Assembly (NCBI GenBank): GCA_016219905.1
Contig: JACRKA010000060.1
Coordinates: forward strand, 1 to 50,966
Length of the DNA stretch: 50,966 bases
Source: Verrucomicrobiota bacterium
GTDB lineage: Bacteria; Verrucomicrobiota; Verrucomicrobiia; CAIQCK01
Direction of reading: 5' to 3'
The notes below the pieces were generated by a model. It searched no databases and was not told the DNA's origin. It was given only the letters and a program-made list of their open reading frames with translations. Shown here one piece after another: positions 1-17,774 of this stretch. The position numbers were made by a program, and so were the translations under genes. The stretch's first letter is position 1. Each line of letters starts with the position of its first letter.

Positions 1-2
1 CG

Positions 3-533
<531 letters not shown>

Positions 534-676
534 CGCCAACGGAATCCTGGTTGGCCCATTGTTCCCGCTCGCCGTCTTGTCCGCTGAGCCGGAAGCGGCC
601 GCGCCGCGCTGTGCAGCTTTCATCTGGCGATGTGCGTGATGACAATCGCCTGCGATTCAGGCAGACTGCAGCCGCC

Positions 677-1807
677 ATGCATGCATCGCCTTTGCTTTCC
701 CTGACCGTCCTGTTCACCGTTGCGTTTTCCACGCTCGCGGCCGACAACGCCGTCGTGCTCAACCTCGACCCGAGCAAGGAGAACCCGCGCAACTCCGAAG
801 GCTCGTTCGCCACGCTGAAGTCGGGGCGTGTCATCTTCTACTTCACGCGGTTCTATGGTGGCGGCGGCGACAACAGTGCCGCGGACATCGCGTGCATCCA
901 CTCCGACAACGCCGGGCGGACATGGAGCCAGCCGCGCGTCGTCATCAAGAATCACGGCGACGAGAACATCATGAGCGTGTCACTGCTCCGGTTGTGCAGC
1001 GGCAAGCTCGTGCTGTTCTACCTCATCAAGAACAGTTGGGTGGATTGCCGGCCCTACATCAGCATCTCGACCGACGAAGGCGAGACGTGGTCGAAGCCGG
1101 CGCTCGTCGTCAGGGCGCCGGGCTACTTCGTGTTGAACAACGACCGCGTGATCCAGTTGAGCACGGGACGGCTCGTGGTGCCCGTCGCGTTTCATCGCTC
1201 GCGGGACAGCGACCCGAAGAGCAGCAAGTCTTTTGACGGTCGCGGCATCGCCTTTTGGTATCTGTCGGATGACGAGGGCCAAACATGGTCCGAGGCCGCC
1301 ACGTGGTGGGCCGCGCCGCTGCCCGGCGGCGCCGGCCTCCAGGAACCCGGCGCGGTCGAACTGGCCGATGGCAGGCTCTTTTCCTGGGCGCGAACGACAT
1401 TCGGCACGCAATACGGTTTCACGTCGGCCAACGCGGGCAAGACCTGGAGCGCGCCGGAGCCGACGCCGCTGAAGTCGCCGTGTTCGCCCGCCAGCATCAA
1501 GCGGCTGCCCGGCTCGGCGGACTTGCTGGCGGTCTATAACGATCACACGGGCGATTTTCCGTTCGTGAAGAACAAACGCACGCCGCTGGTGGCGGGCATT
1601 TCGTCCGATGGCGGCAAGACGTGGCCCATCCGCAAGCTGCTGGAGGATGATCCGACCGGCTGGTATTGCTACACGGCCATCCACTTCGTGGACGACGCGG
1701 TGTTGCTCGGATACTGCGCGGGCGACCCGAAGGTTGGCGGGTTGAACCGGCTGCGGGTTCGCCGCGTGGGCCTTGAATGGCTGAAGTCTGCTAAGAGTCG
1801 GGAGTGA
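677..1807 (+). CDS. Sialidase / BNR-repeat exo-alpha-sialidase-like secreted protein
   Basis: Signal peptide MHASPLLSLTVLFTVAFSTLAA; repeated Asp-box-like motifs (SDNAGRTWSQP, STDEGETWSKP, SDDEGQTWSEA, SANAGKTWSAP, SSDGGKTWP). The longer 107..1807 ORF overlaps thiC and is an upstream extension. Confidence 0.88.
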   Translation: MHASPLLSLTVLFTVAFSTLAADNAVVLNLDPSKENPRNSEGSFATLKSGRVIFYFTRFYGGGGDNSAADIACIHSDNAGRTWSQPRVVIKNHGDENIMSVSLLRLCSGKLVLFYLIKNSWVDCRPYISISTDEGETWSKPALVVRAPGYFVLNNDRVIQLSTGRLVVPVAFHRSRDSDPKSSKSFDGRGIAFWYLSDDEGQTWSEAATWWAAPLPGGAGLQEPGAVELADGRLFSWARTTFGTQYGFTSANAGKTWSAPEPTPLKSPCSPASIKRLPGSADLLAVYNDHTGDFPFVKNKRTPLVAGISSDGGKTWPIRKLLEDDPTGWYCYTAIHFVDDAVLLGYCAGDPKVGGLNRLRVRRVGLEWLKSAKSRE

Positions 1808-1811
1808 CCCC

Positions 1812-2225
1812 ATGAATCCCGAAACGTTGGTGAAGTTTGGCATCAGTCACACGACCACGAACATCGATTGGTGGACGAATGCGTTGGGCAGGATCGCAAA
1901 ACGCCGTGCGGAGGAATCACCTCGATATGACGAATACCGAGATTTTCTTGGGCGATTTCTCACAGCGGACGACGCCAACGCAATTGGCTTTTCGTTGCGA
2001 GATCTGAGCGATGCCGACAAATGGCTGCTCTTGTTCGTGATTGACGAATTTTACGATCAGGAGATCATATATCACGAGACTGAAGAGCATTGGCACACGG
2101 TGTGGCGTCACTGCATGGAGGAGTTCTTTGCCCCCGGATACGACTACATTCAGCGAACTCCGAACGTTCTAAACCGTCGCGATCTCGATCATGCGTGGGC
2201 ATGCTTGCGAGCGGCGGTATCATAA
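1812..2225 (+). CDS. Hypothetical protein (137 aa)
   Basis: Complete ORF 4 bp after sialidase stop; no recognised family; visibly lower GC than neighbours. Confidence 0.6.
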   Translation: MNPETLVKFGISHTTTNIDWWTNALGRIAKRRAEESPRYDEYRDFLGRFLTADDANAIGFSLRDLSDADKWLLLFVIDEFYDQEIIYHETEEHWHTVWRHCMEEFFAPGYDYIQRTPNVLNRRDLDHAWACLRAAVS

Positions 2226-2326
2226 GTGCTGTTTTGGAAAATCATTCGCAACTGCAGTCCCGCACACTCAAAGCACCCTCCGCGCCGACGTTGAAAGTGA
2301 CTGCGGGGTGTGTTACACGCTAACTC

Positions 2327-2884
2327 ATGGCCAAGAAAGTCCTGATCCCACTCGCACCGGGCTTCGAGGAGATCGAAGCGATCACCGTCATTGACATCCT
2401 CCGCCGCGCCGGCATCGAGGTCACCGTCGCCGGCACGCAGCCCGGCGTCATCGAGGCGTCGCGGAAGACGCGGCATGTGCCCGACTGCACGCTTGACGAG
2501 GCGATGGGACGCGCGGACGACTTCGACATGATCGTGCTGCCGGGCGGCCAGCCGGGCACGGCGAATCTTCGCGCCGACTCGCGCGTGAAGATGCTGATCG
2601 AACTGTTCCGCGCCCGCACCAAGTTCACCACGGCCATCTGCGCCGCGCCGACGGTGTTGTCCGCCTACGGCGTGCTCGCGGGCCGACGGGCCACGTCGCA
2701 TCCGGGCGTGCGTGGCACGCTGGAGGCCGGCCAGGTCGTCAACGAGCGCGTGGTGGTGGACGGCCTGGTGGTCACGAGCCAGTCGGCCGGCACGGCGATG
2801 GAGTTCGCGTTCAAGCTGGTCGAGGTGCTTTGTGGCAAGGACAAGGCCGCGGAGGTCAACGAAGGAGTCATCGCCCGCCTGTGA
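2327..2884 (+). CDS. DJ-1/PfpI family protein
   Basis: AKKVLIPLAPGFEEIEAITVIDILRRAGIEVTVA ... TTAICAAPTVL nucleophile-elbow Cys. Confidence 0.92.
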   Translation: MAKKVLIPLAPGFEEIEAITVIDILRRAGIEVTVAGTQPGVIEASRKTRHVPDCTLDEAMGRADDFDMIVLPGGQPGTANLRADSRVKMLIELFRARTKFTTAICAAPTVLSAYGVLAGRRATSHPGVRGTLEAGQVVNERVVVDGLVVTSQSAGTAMEFAFKLVEVLCGKDKAAEVNEGVIARL

Positions 2885-3363
2885 CGATCATCGCGTTTCT
2901 TGCGCTGCCGGTGTTGCTGGTCGGCGTGTTCGCGCTGCTGACCCGGCGGCTGCTGCAAGGCCACGACGCCCGCGTGCGCGCCGGTTGGGCGCGCGTGCAG
3001 TCGTGCCTGGAGAAGCGGCACGAACTGGCCGGCGACGTGGCCGCCGGCAGCGCGGCGCCGGATTCGGAGACGGTGCAGAAACTCCGGGACGTGCTGAAGC
3101 AGGCGGAGTTTGTGTCCGGACTGGCGATGAAGGCGCGCGTCGAGGACCGGCTGAGCGAGGCGCTGCACGACGTGTTGCTGCTGGGCGGCGACGAGCGGTT
3201 TGAGAAGGCGGCGGCGGCGTTGCCGGAGGCGCGGGCGGAGATCGGGCGCGCGGCGGAGGATTACAATGCGCGCGTCAGCGATTACAACGCGGCGGTGGAG
3301 CGGGCGCGGCAGGTGGCGCGTTTCGTGGGCTACGAGCCGCGGGAGCCATTCACGCCGGCGTGA
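2881..3363 (+). CDS. LemA-like protein
   Basis: Putative GTG start overlapping the previous stop (GTGA); N-terminal TM followed by LemA-like helical region (ARVQSCLEKRHELAGD...EDYNARVSDYNAAVERARQVARFVGYEPREPF). Confidence 0.75.
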   Translation: MTIIAFLALPVLLVGVFALLTRRLLQGHDARVRAGWARVQSCLEKRHELAGDVAAGSAAPDSETVQKLRDVLKQAEFVSGLAMKARVEDRLSEALHDVLLLGGDERFEKAAAALPEARAEIGRAAEDYNARVSDYNAAVERARQVARFVGYEPREPFTPA

Positions 3364-3366
3364 GGT

Positions 3367-4035
3367 TCACTTCAGGACGCCGGCCTTGCGGGCGGCCTCG
3401 TTGTAGATGGGCGCGAACCAGTTGTCCACGAGGCAGAGGCCGAAGAAGATGAAGCATGGCAGGAACACCAGCCAGGTCTGGCCGATGTTGTTCAGGCCGA
3501 GCAGGAAGATCGCGCCGAGGGAGAAATCCACGAAACTCGCGCGATAGATGCGCCAGTCGAGGGCGTAGTTGAACGCCGAGGAGATGCGGCCCGTGTCGAG
3601 GTAGCGGCAGCAGCCCACCGCGCAGAACGGCAGCGTGAAAAAGAACGCGACCGGCCCCGCGAACGGCAGGAGGAACGTAAAGAAGAAGTTCCAGTTCTCC
3701 GCGCCGGGGAAGTGCACGACCATCGCGACGGCCCACGAGAACGCGCACCAGAGCAGCACGGGCAGGATGAGCGTGCCGATGGCGATGACCAGCTTGGCCG
3801 CGCCGTCCTGCGCGTAGCGCCACCAGTGGCGGAACGCGAAACTCGGCAGGATGAAGTTGGCCGGGTCGGTCTTCGCGCGGCGCAGCACTTCCATCGTGAA
3901 CCCCAGCGGCACGAGGAATGTCAGCGGACAGAACAGGAGGTAGCCGCCGAGGATCACCTTCCACCACCAGCCACGATCGCGCGTGACGGCGGCAAACGCG
4001 CGTTTCAAATCGGTAAACCGTTCAGCGTTCTGCAT
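3367..4035 (-). CDS. DUF4013-like multi-pass membrane protein
   Basis: MQNAERFTDLKRAFAAVTRDRGWWWKVILGGYLLFCPLTFLVPLGFTMEVLRR...; several hydrophobic segments. Confidence 0.75.
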   Translation of the reverse strand: MQNAERFTDLKRAFAAVTRDRGWWWKVILGGYLLFCPLTFLVPLGFTMEVLRRAKTDPANFILPSFAFRHWWRYAQDGAAKLVIAIGTLILPVLLWCAFSWAVAMVVHFPGAENWNFFFTFLLPFAGPVAFFFTLPFCAVGCCRYLDTGRISSAFNYALDWRIYRASFVDFSLGAIFLLGLNNIGQTWLVFLPCFIFFGLCLVDNWFAPIYNEAARKAGVLK

Positions 4036-4274
4036 AAAGACGCAGATTGTGTGAAAGCCGCGCGGCGTTGGCAACTTCTAATTCATCCCGAGCGATGCGC
4101 TGCTTGCCAAACTGTCGGCGGGAAACGGCAGGTTGACAGAGTGGCAGCGACGCGAAGTTCCGGCGCCAAGAAGCAGCCCTACAATTCTAGTGCGTCCAGC
4201 AGCTTATGAGGCGGTGCTTCCGTGGCATTGCCGCTGCTGACCAAAGCCGGATTCGTTTCCGGACATCGCAACGC

Positions 4275-8879
<4,605 letters not shown>

Positions 8880-8902
<23 letters not shown>

Positions 8903-9133
8903 GCTCGTCAGCATCCAGGGCGACGACCCGTTGCAGCGGACGGGGAAGGTCAATTTCGGCGGCATCGTCAAGGACGCCAGCCTCGCGTGTGTGCCCGAGG
9001 CGGCGGTGGGCGATTACGTCATCGTGCACGTGGGCATGGCCCTCAGCATCGTCAGCGAGGAAGACGCCAACCAGGTGTTCGCATATCTGCAGGAAATGGA
9101 CGAGTTGGACGAATTGGAGAAAACGAAAGCATC

Positions 9134-9137
<4 letters not shown>
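8880..9137 (+). CDS. hypC: HypC/HybG/HupF family hydrogenase assembly chaperone
   Basis: MCLAVPGKLVSIQ...GDYVIVHVGMALSIVSEEDA; overlaps hypF 3' end. Confidence 0.95.
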
Positions 9138-12751
<3,614 letters not shown>

Positions 12752-12786
12752 CCAGCAACGCAACGAATCGAAAACGGAGACATATC

Positions 12787-13791
12787 ATGGACCTGACCAC
12801 CAAATACATGGGCCTGACGCTGCGATCACCGCTGGTGCCGGCAGCCTCGCCGCTGTCGAACGACATTGACAACATCAAGCGCATGGAGGACGCCGGCGCG
12901 TCCGCCGTGGTGCTGGAGTCGCTGTTCGAGGAACAGTTGACCCTCGAGAAGTTCGAGCTGCACCACCACCTCTCGCAGGGCACCGAGAGCTTTGCCGAGG
13001 CCCGCTCGTTCTACCCGGAGCCGGAGGAGTTCCGCATCGGCCCGGAGGAATACCTCAAACACATCCAGCAGGCGAAGGCGGCGGTGAAGATCCCCGTCAT
13101 CGCCAGCCTCAACGGCAAGAGCGTCGGCGGCTGGACCGACTACGCCAAACAGATGCAGCAGGCCGGTGCCGACGCGCTCGAGTTGAACATCTACTACGTC
13201 GAGACCGACATGGCGCTGCCCGGTTCCGCCGTGGACCAGACCTACGTGGACATCCTCCGCGCGGTCAAGTCCGCCGTCAGCATCCCGGTGGCCGTGAAAC
13301 TGGGGTCGTTCTTCAGCAACATCGGCAACATGGTGAAGCGCCTCGATGAGACCGGCGCGGACGGGCTGGTGCTATTCAACCGTTTCTACCAGCCCGACTT
13401 TGACCTCGAGACACTCGAAGTCACGCCGCACATCATCCTGAGCACGCCGTTCGCGATGCGCCTGCCGCTGACTTGGATCGCCATCCTCCACGGCCGGATC
13501 AGCGCCGACCTCGCCGCCACCAGCGGCATCCACTACCCTGAGGACGTCATCAAGTGCATGATGGCTGGCGCGAAAATCGCCGAGCTGTGCTCTGTGCTCC
13601 TGCGCCACGGCATCGGCCGCATCCGCGACATCGAGAAGGGCATGGTCGAGTGGATGCAGAAGCACGAATACGAGTCCATCCAGCAGATGCAGGGCAGCAT
13701 GAGCCAGATCAACAGCGAAAGCCCGGCCGCCTACGAGCGCGCCCAATACATGAGGGCCATCACCAGCTACAAGCCCGAGGCTGGGCAGTAG
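12787..13791 (+). CDS. Dihydroorotate dehydrogenase-like protein
   Basis: MDLTTKYMGLTLRSPLVPAASPLSNDIDNIKRMEDAGASAVVLESLFEEQ... ALELNIYYVETD; TIM-barrel DHOD-like. Confidence 0.88.
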   Translation: MDLTTKYMGLTLRSPLVPAASPLSNDIDNIKRMEDAGASAVVLESLFEEQLTLEKFELHHHLSQGTESFAEARSFYPEPEEFRIGPEEYLKHIQQAKAAVKIPVIASLNGKSVGGWTDYAKQMQQAGADALELNIYYVETDMALPGSAVDQTYVDILRAVKSAVSIPVAVKLGSFFSNIGNMVKRLDETGADGLVLFNRFYQPDFDLETLEVTPHIILSTPFAMRLPLTWIAILHGRISADLAATSGIHYPEDVIKCMMAGAKIAELCSVLLRHGIGRIRDIEKGMVEWMQKHEYESIQQMQGSMSQINSESPAAYERAQYMRAITSYKPEAGQ

Positions 13792-13824
13792 AAGCGCGGC
13801 GGCTTCAGGGGCCGCGGAGGAAGG

Positions 13825-14916
<1,092 letters not shown>

Positions 14917-14934
14917 GGCGTTAAGCGTCGAGCG

Positions 14935-14987
14935 TGGAGTGCGGCGGCTTGACGCCGCCTTCCATCGGCCCGGCTTGACGGGCCGAT
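14935..14987. repeat. Half copy of GCTTGA-loop double hairpin repeat
   Basis: GGAGT + GCGGCG-GCTTGA-CGCCGC (14941-14958) then ATCGGCCCG-GCTTGA-CGGGCCGAT (14964-14987); same architecture as 25243-25391. Confidence 0.85.
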
Positions 14988-15210
14988 CACAGCCATCCAA
15001 CCCCGGCGCGTCGATCCGCTGCATTTCAAGTGCTCCGTATTCCACTGCAACAATCGTGACTACAGGCTGCTCGCCGCCAAGAACTGTGGGATAATCCTGC
15101 GGGTTCACGCCGTTGCGAATCGAGGCCGCAGGAGATGCCACGGCGTCGCGAGGGCAGGAGATGCAGGAAGGCCGGCTATGATGAGCCAAGACAAACGCGG
15201 GGATGAAAAA

Positions 15211-15276
15211 GCCTAACGAACGTCCAAGGTCAGCGACGGCGCGGAGCGCCGTTCGCTGAAGCCTGGTTGGTTAGGC
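15211..15276 (-). other. attC-like integron recombination site (attC1)
   Basis: Ends are GCCTAAC ... GTTAGGC (RYYYAAC/GTTRRRY cores) with internal imperfect stem TCAGCGACGGCGC-GGA-GCGCCGT[T]CGCTGA carrying a single extrahelical base; stop codon TAA of the 15271..15576 ORF lies in the GCCTAAC core (minus strand). Confidence 0.8.
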
Positions 15277-15576
15277 GTCTTCGTCAATCTTCGCGTTTTC
15301 TCGAATCCACTTCCATGCATCGGGCGGCAGCATGCCCTGACGCTCTGTGAGATCGACGCTCAAAATCAAATGCGTGTTTGAGAGTTGGTGCTGCTCGAAG
15401 CAAGCTCCGGCGTGTCGCGAGAGGTCGCCGACCGAAAGGTCAGTTCCGATGATGTAAGAGTTCTTTAGGTAGTGCCACCACCTGTAAATGCTTTGGTGGG
15501 CCACGAAAGCGTCGTGGAAGCCCTTGTAGGACTTGCCGAACTGGCGATCGAAAATGAGTAGATAGAATCTCATCAC
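15271..15576 (-). CDS. Hypothetical protein (101 aa), putative integron cassette ORF
   Basis: Complete ORF; stop codon embedded in attC1 core; overlaps 15573..15971 by 4 bp. Confidence 0.65.
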   Translation of the reverse strand: MMRFYLLIFDRQFGKSYKGFHDAFVAHQSIYRWWHYLKNSYIIGTDLSVGDLSRHAGACFEQHQLSNTHLILSVDLTERQGMLPPDAWKWIRENAKIDEDA

Positions 15577-15971
15577 TTCTCGGTGGGCGGCAGGGTTGGT
15601 TTGTCGGGCGCGGCCTCAAGCGTGAGTTCACTCTCGACGACCTGTGCGTCGAGTTGTCGAGTTTCGCTCCCCATCAGTTCCATCTCCATGCGCATGACAC
15701 GCTCAATGTGCTTTTCTGAGCGACAAAAGTGTGGATCCTGAAAGGCCTTGATCGCGAACAGAATGATAAAAGCTAGACCGGCCAGCAGGAGCAATGCTAG
15801 CGCGGCGTAAACGACGGGCATCATGCTGCTGAAGCCGGAGAGCAGGCAAAGAACTATCCCGCAAACGAGAAGAAAGAACACAAGGTATGGTCGAAAGCCG
15901 CTCGAAAGCTCCGCCGTGCGAAACCAATCCTGGGCTGACCTAACCCAATTGAGCGGATTAAACGGATTCAT
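15573..15971 (-). CDS. Hypothetical membrane protein (132 aa), putative integron cassette ORF
   Basis: Two TM segments (YLVFFLLVCGIVLCLLSGF; VVYAALALLLLAGLAFIILFAI); starts ~23 bp after the attC2 core. Confidence 0.65.
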   Translation of the reverse strand: MNPFNPLNWVRSAQDWFRTAELSSGFRPYLVFFLLVCGIVLCLLSGFSSMMPVVYAALALLLLAGLAFIILFAIKAFQDPHFCRSEKHIERVMRMEMELMGSETRQLDAQVVESELTLEAAPDKPTLPPTEK

Positions 15972-15993
15972 TTGGAGGTGACGCGCTCACGAC

Positions 15994-16119
15994 GCCTAAC
16001 GACCAAGCTCAGCGACCGCCGCCGACAGGGACGGTGGCGCAGGAAGGGCGCGTCCAAACTCCCGCCCCGCACCGAGCGCAAGAGCGGGGCGGCAGTTCGC
16101 TCGACCGATTGTGTTATGC
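15994..16119 (-). other. attC-like integron recombination site (attC2, long form)
   Basis: GCCTAAC (15994-16000) ... GTTATGC (16113-16119); imperfect arms AAGCTCAGCGACCGCCGCC / GGCGGCAGTTCGCTCG and inner hairpin CCGCCCCGC/GCGGGGCGG. Reads ...GCTGAGCTTGGTCGTTAGGC on the minus strand. Confidence 0.78.
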
Positions 16120-16133
16120 GTTCGATTCATGCT

Positions 16134-16454
16134 CTAGCTAAACTTACCGAACCAAAACGACATGACCGCTGCGATGGCGGTCATAGCCCAACGCACTCTC
16201 TCGCCTTTATATATCGGCGAGAGCAGAATGTATAAAGAGGCACCCGAGACAGCGAGGGAGACGATGGCAAGCATCCAAAGTCTTACTGTGGGGTCAATCG
16301 GCGCAACAGCAACACCGGCGAGTCCTGCAAGACCGTATGCGGGAGTTTTGGTGAGAGGCTTCGTGGAACGCTGCTGATCCTGCGGTTCTTTAAGCTTGAG
16401 CGCATCGGGATCGTTCTCGGCTCCGCACTTACTGCATATCCATATCTGTTTCAT
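16134..16454 (-). CDS. Hypothetical membrane protein with N-terminal CxxC zinc-ribbon-like motif, putative integron cassette ORF
   Basis: MKQIWICSKCGAENDPDALKL... then TM segments (VRLWMLAIVSLAVSGASLYILL); lies between attC2 and the core-like GCCTAAC at 16492. Confidence 0.65.
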   Translation of the reverse strand: MKQIWICSKCGAENDPDALKLKEPQDQQRSTKPLTKTPAYGLAGLAGVAVAPIDPTVRLWMLAIVSLAVSGASLYILLSPIYKGERVRWAMTAIAAVMSFWFGKFS

Positions 16455-16491
16455 AGGAATTCGATTCGCGATTCGGAGACTGCCGCAGAAC

Positions 16492-16498
16492 GCCTAAC
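16492..16498 (-). other. Isolated attC/attI-type core (GTTAGGC on minus strand)
   Basis: GCCTAAC at 16492-16498, 38 bp upstream of the 16454 start; no convincing partner core found on the other side. Confidence 0.45.
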
Positions 16499-16732
16499 AG
16501 GTATTCGGCTTCCTATTTGACGTTTTGTAAAGCGACACGGCGGACTTTGGAACTTGGCTTGGCACGAGTCCAGAACATTTTACGCGGTTGGCGCGTTTCA
16601 TATTGATCCGGCAAAGGCAAACAGAGCGAGGGGCAGACAGCAGGCTGCCAAAGACACGGTTGCCAGAGTGCTGGACAAGCAGAGGCCCAAGTCACGTTCC
16701 AGCCTCTCAACGCTCCATCCGCAAGAGGAAAG

Positions 16733-17065
16733 CTATCTCTGCGCGACCTTGGCTGGCGCGGGCTTGTCCTTAGCCTTGGCGATGTTGCCAGCATTGAGGG
16801 TGGCGAGGTAGTCGCCGAGGGCGGTGATTTCTTCCTTCGTGCCAGCAAGCGCAGGCATGAAGGAGCGGTAAGGCGAGTCGGCCTTGTGCTCGTGAAGAAC
16901 GGTCAGGAGGTTGCCGATGGCCTCGCGGTTGCGCTCGCCCAGCAGATGCTTCATCGAGCGATAGCCATAGACCGTGTTGTGGCAGGCCATGCACTGGCCG
17001 CTGCAAGCCGGCTTCCATCGGCTTGAAGTCATCTGCCAGAGCGGGTCAACCTCCGCCAACATCAC
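16733..17065 (-). CDS. Cytochrome c-like fragment (possibly truncated gene)
   Basis: CMACH heme-binding motif near the N-terminus, YRSFMPALAGTKEEITALGDYLATLN C-terminal c-type cytochrome pattern; no export signal in frame and start overlaps upstream gene. Confidence 0.55.
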   Translation of the reverse strand: MMLAEVDPLWQMTSSRWKPACSGQCMACHNTVYGYRSMKHLLGERNREAIGNLLTVLHEHKADSPYRSFMPALAGTKEEITALGDYLATLNAGNIAKAKDKPAPAKVAQR

Positions 17066-17366
17066 GCTTGCAGATGTTCTCCCAGCCGGGATTGTTCCAC
17101 TTCGCCGGATACGCCGCGCACTGTTCCGGCCGCACGGGATAGATGACGCAGTCGTTGCCTCTCAGGAACTGGCAGGGCGATGCCGGGTCGCCCTTGATGA
17201 CGAGGTCGCGCCGGTCGCGCGCGAGGTCGGTGTGGCGCTGGATGAAGTCCTGTTCCGTCAGCTTCAGGAACGCCGCCATCCGCGCGATGTCGGTTTCCGT
17301 CAGGTGAATCTGTCCCGGAATCCGGCAGCACTCACCACACCGCGTGCATTGGAAAGTCGTCGTCAT
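17046..17366 (-). CDS. YkgJ-family cysteine cluster protein
   Basis: MTTTFQCTRCGECCRIPGQIHLTETDIARMAAFL...CQFLRGNDCVIYPVRPEQCAAYPAKW; start chosen downstream of the hairpin repeat. Confidence 0.85.
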   Translation of the reverse strand: MTTTFQCTRCGECCRIPGQIHLTETDIARMAAFLKLTEQDFIQRHTDLARDRRDLVIKGDPASPCQFLRGNDCVIYPVRPEQCAAYPAKWNNPGWENICKRDVGGG

Positions 17367-17367
17367 C

Positions 17368-17435
17368 AGAGTGGGCCGTGCGTCCCGCACGGCTCATCGT
17401 TGATCATTGGCCGTGCGGGACGCCCGGCCCACTCT
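17368..17435. repeat. Large inverted repeat (26 bp arms, 16 nt loop)
   Basis: AGAGTGGGCCGTGCGTCCCGCACGGC (17368-17393) / GCCGTGCGGGACGCCCGGCCCACTCT (17410-17435): 25/26 complementary. Confidence 0.92.
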
Positions 17436-17469
17436 TTCCATTCTGCAATGCCATATTCCACTTTTTGCT

Positions 17470-17706
17470 TCAATAGTTGAACAGATCGCTCAGGGCGTAG
17501 GTCTTGCCGGAAGCCCGGTTCAGCGCGTTGAGGATTTTCATCTGCACGTGCGGCGTCAGCCGCCGGCCTTTGCAGGCGCGCGAGACCATCTTGTGCGTGA
17601 CCTGCTCCGTCGAGGCGGCCACCAGATCATGCGGCTTCAGCCCCAGTTCCAGCATGAGGCGGCCAATCGGCTGCTCCCCAAGATTGCGTTCGATCTCGGA
17701 ATTCAT
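17470..17706 (-). CDS. Small helical, possibly HTH-like conserved protein (78 aa)
   Basis: MNSEIERNLGEQPIGRLMLELGLKPHDLVAASTEQVTHKMVSRACKGRRLTPHVQMKILNALNRASGKTYALSDLFNY; plausible internal start of the 272 aa ORF, whose N-terminal part runs through a repeat. Confidence 0.6.
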   Translation of the reverse strand: MNSEIERNLGEQPIGRLMLELGLKPHDLVAASTEQVTHKMVSRACKGRRLTPHVQMKILNALNRASGKTYALSDLFNY

Positions 17707-17774
17707 TCGTCGTTGCCGGCCATCCAACATCGCGCCGTCCGCGCTGGCAAGCATTTCCCGGCCTGACGAGGAGT

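Noticed and set aside
15972-16235. Plus-strand ORF RLTTKLSDRRRQGRWRRKG... over attC2
   Set aside because: It translates the attC-like structured sequence itself; a known type of spurious ORF.
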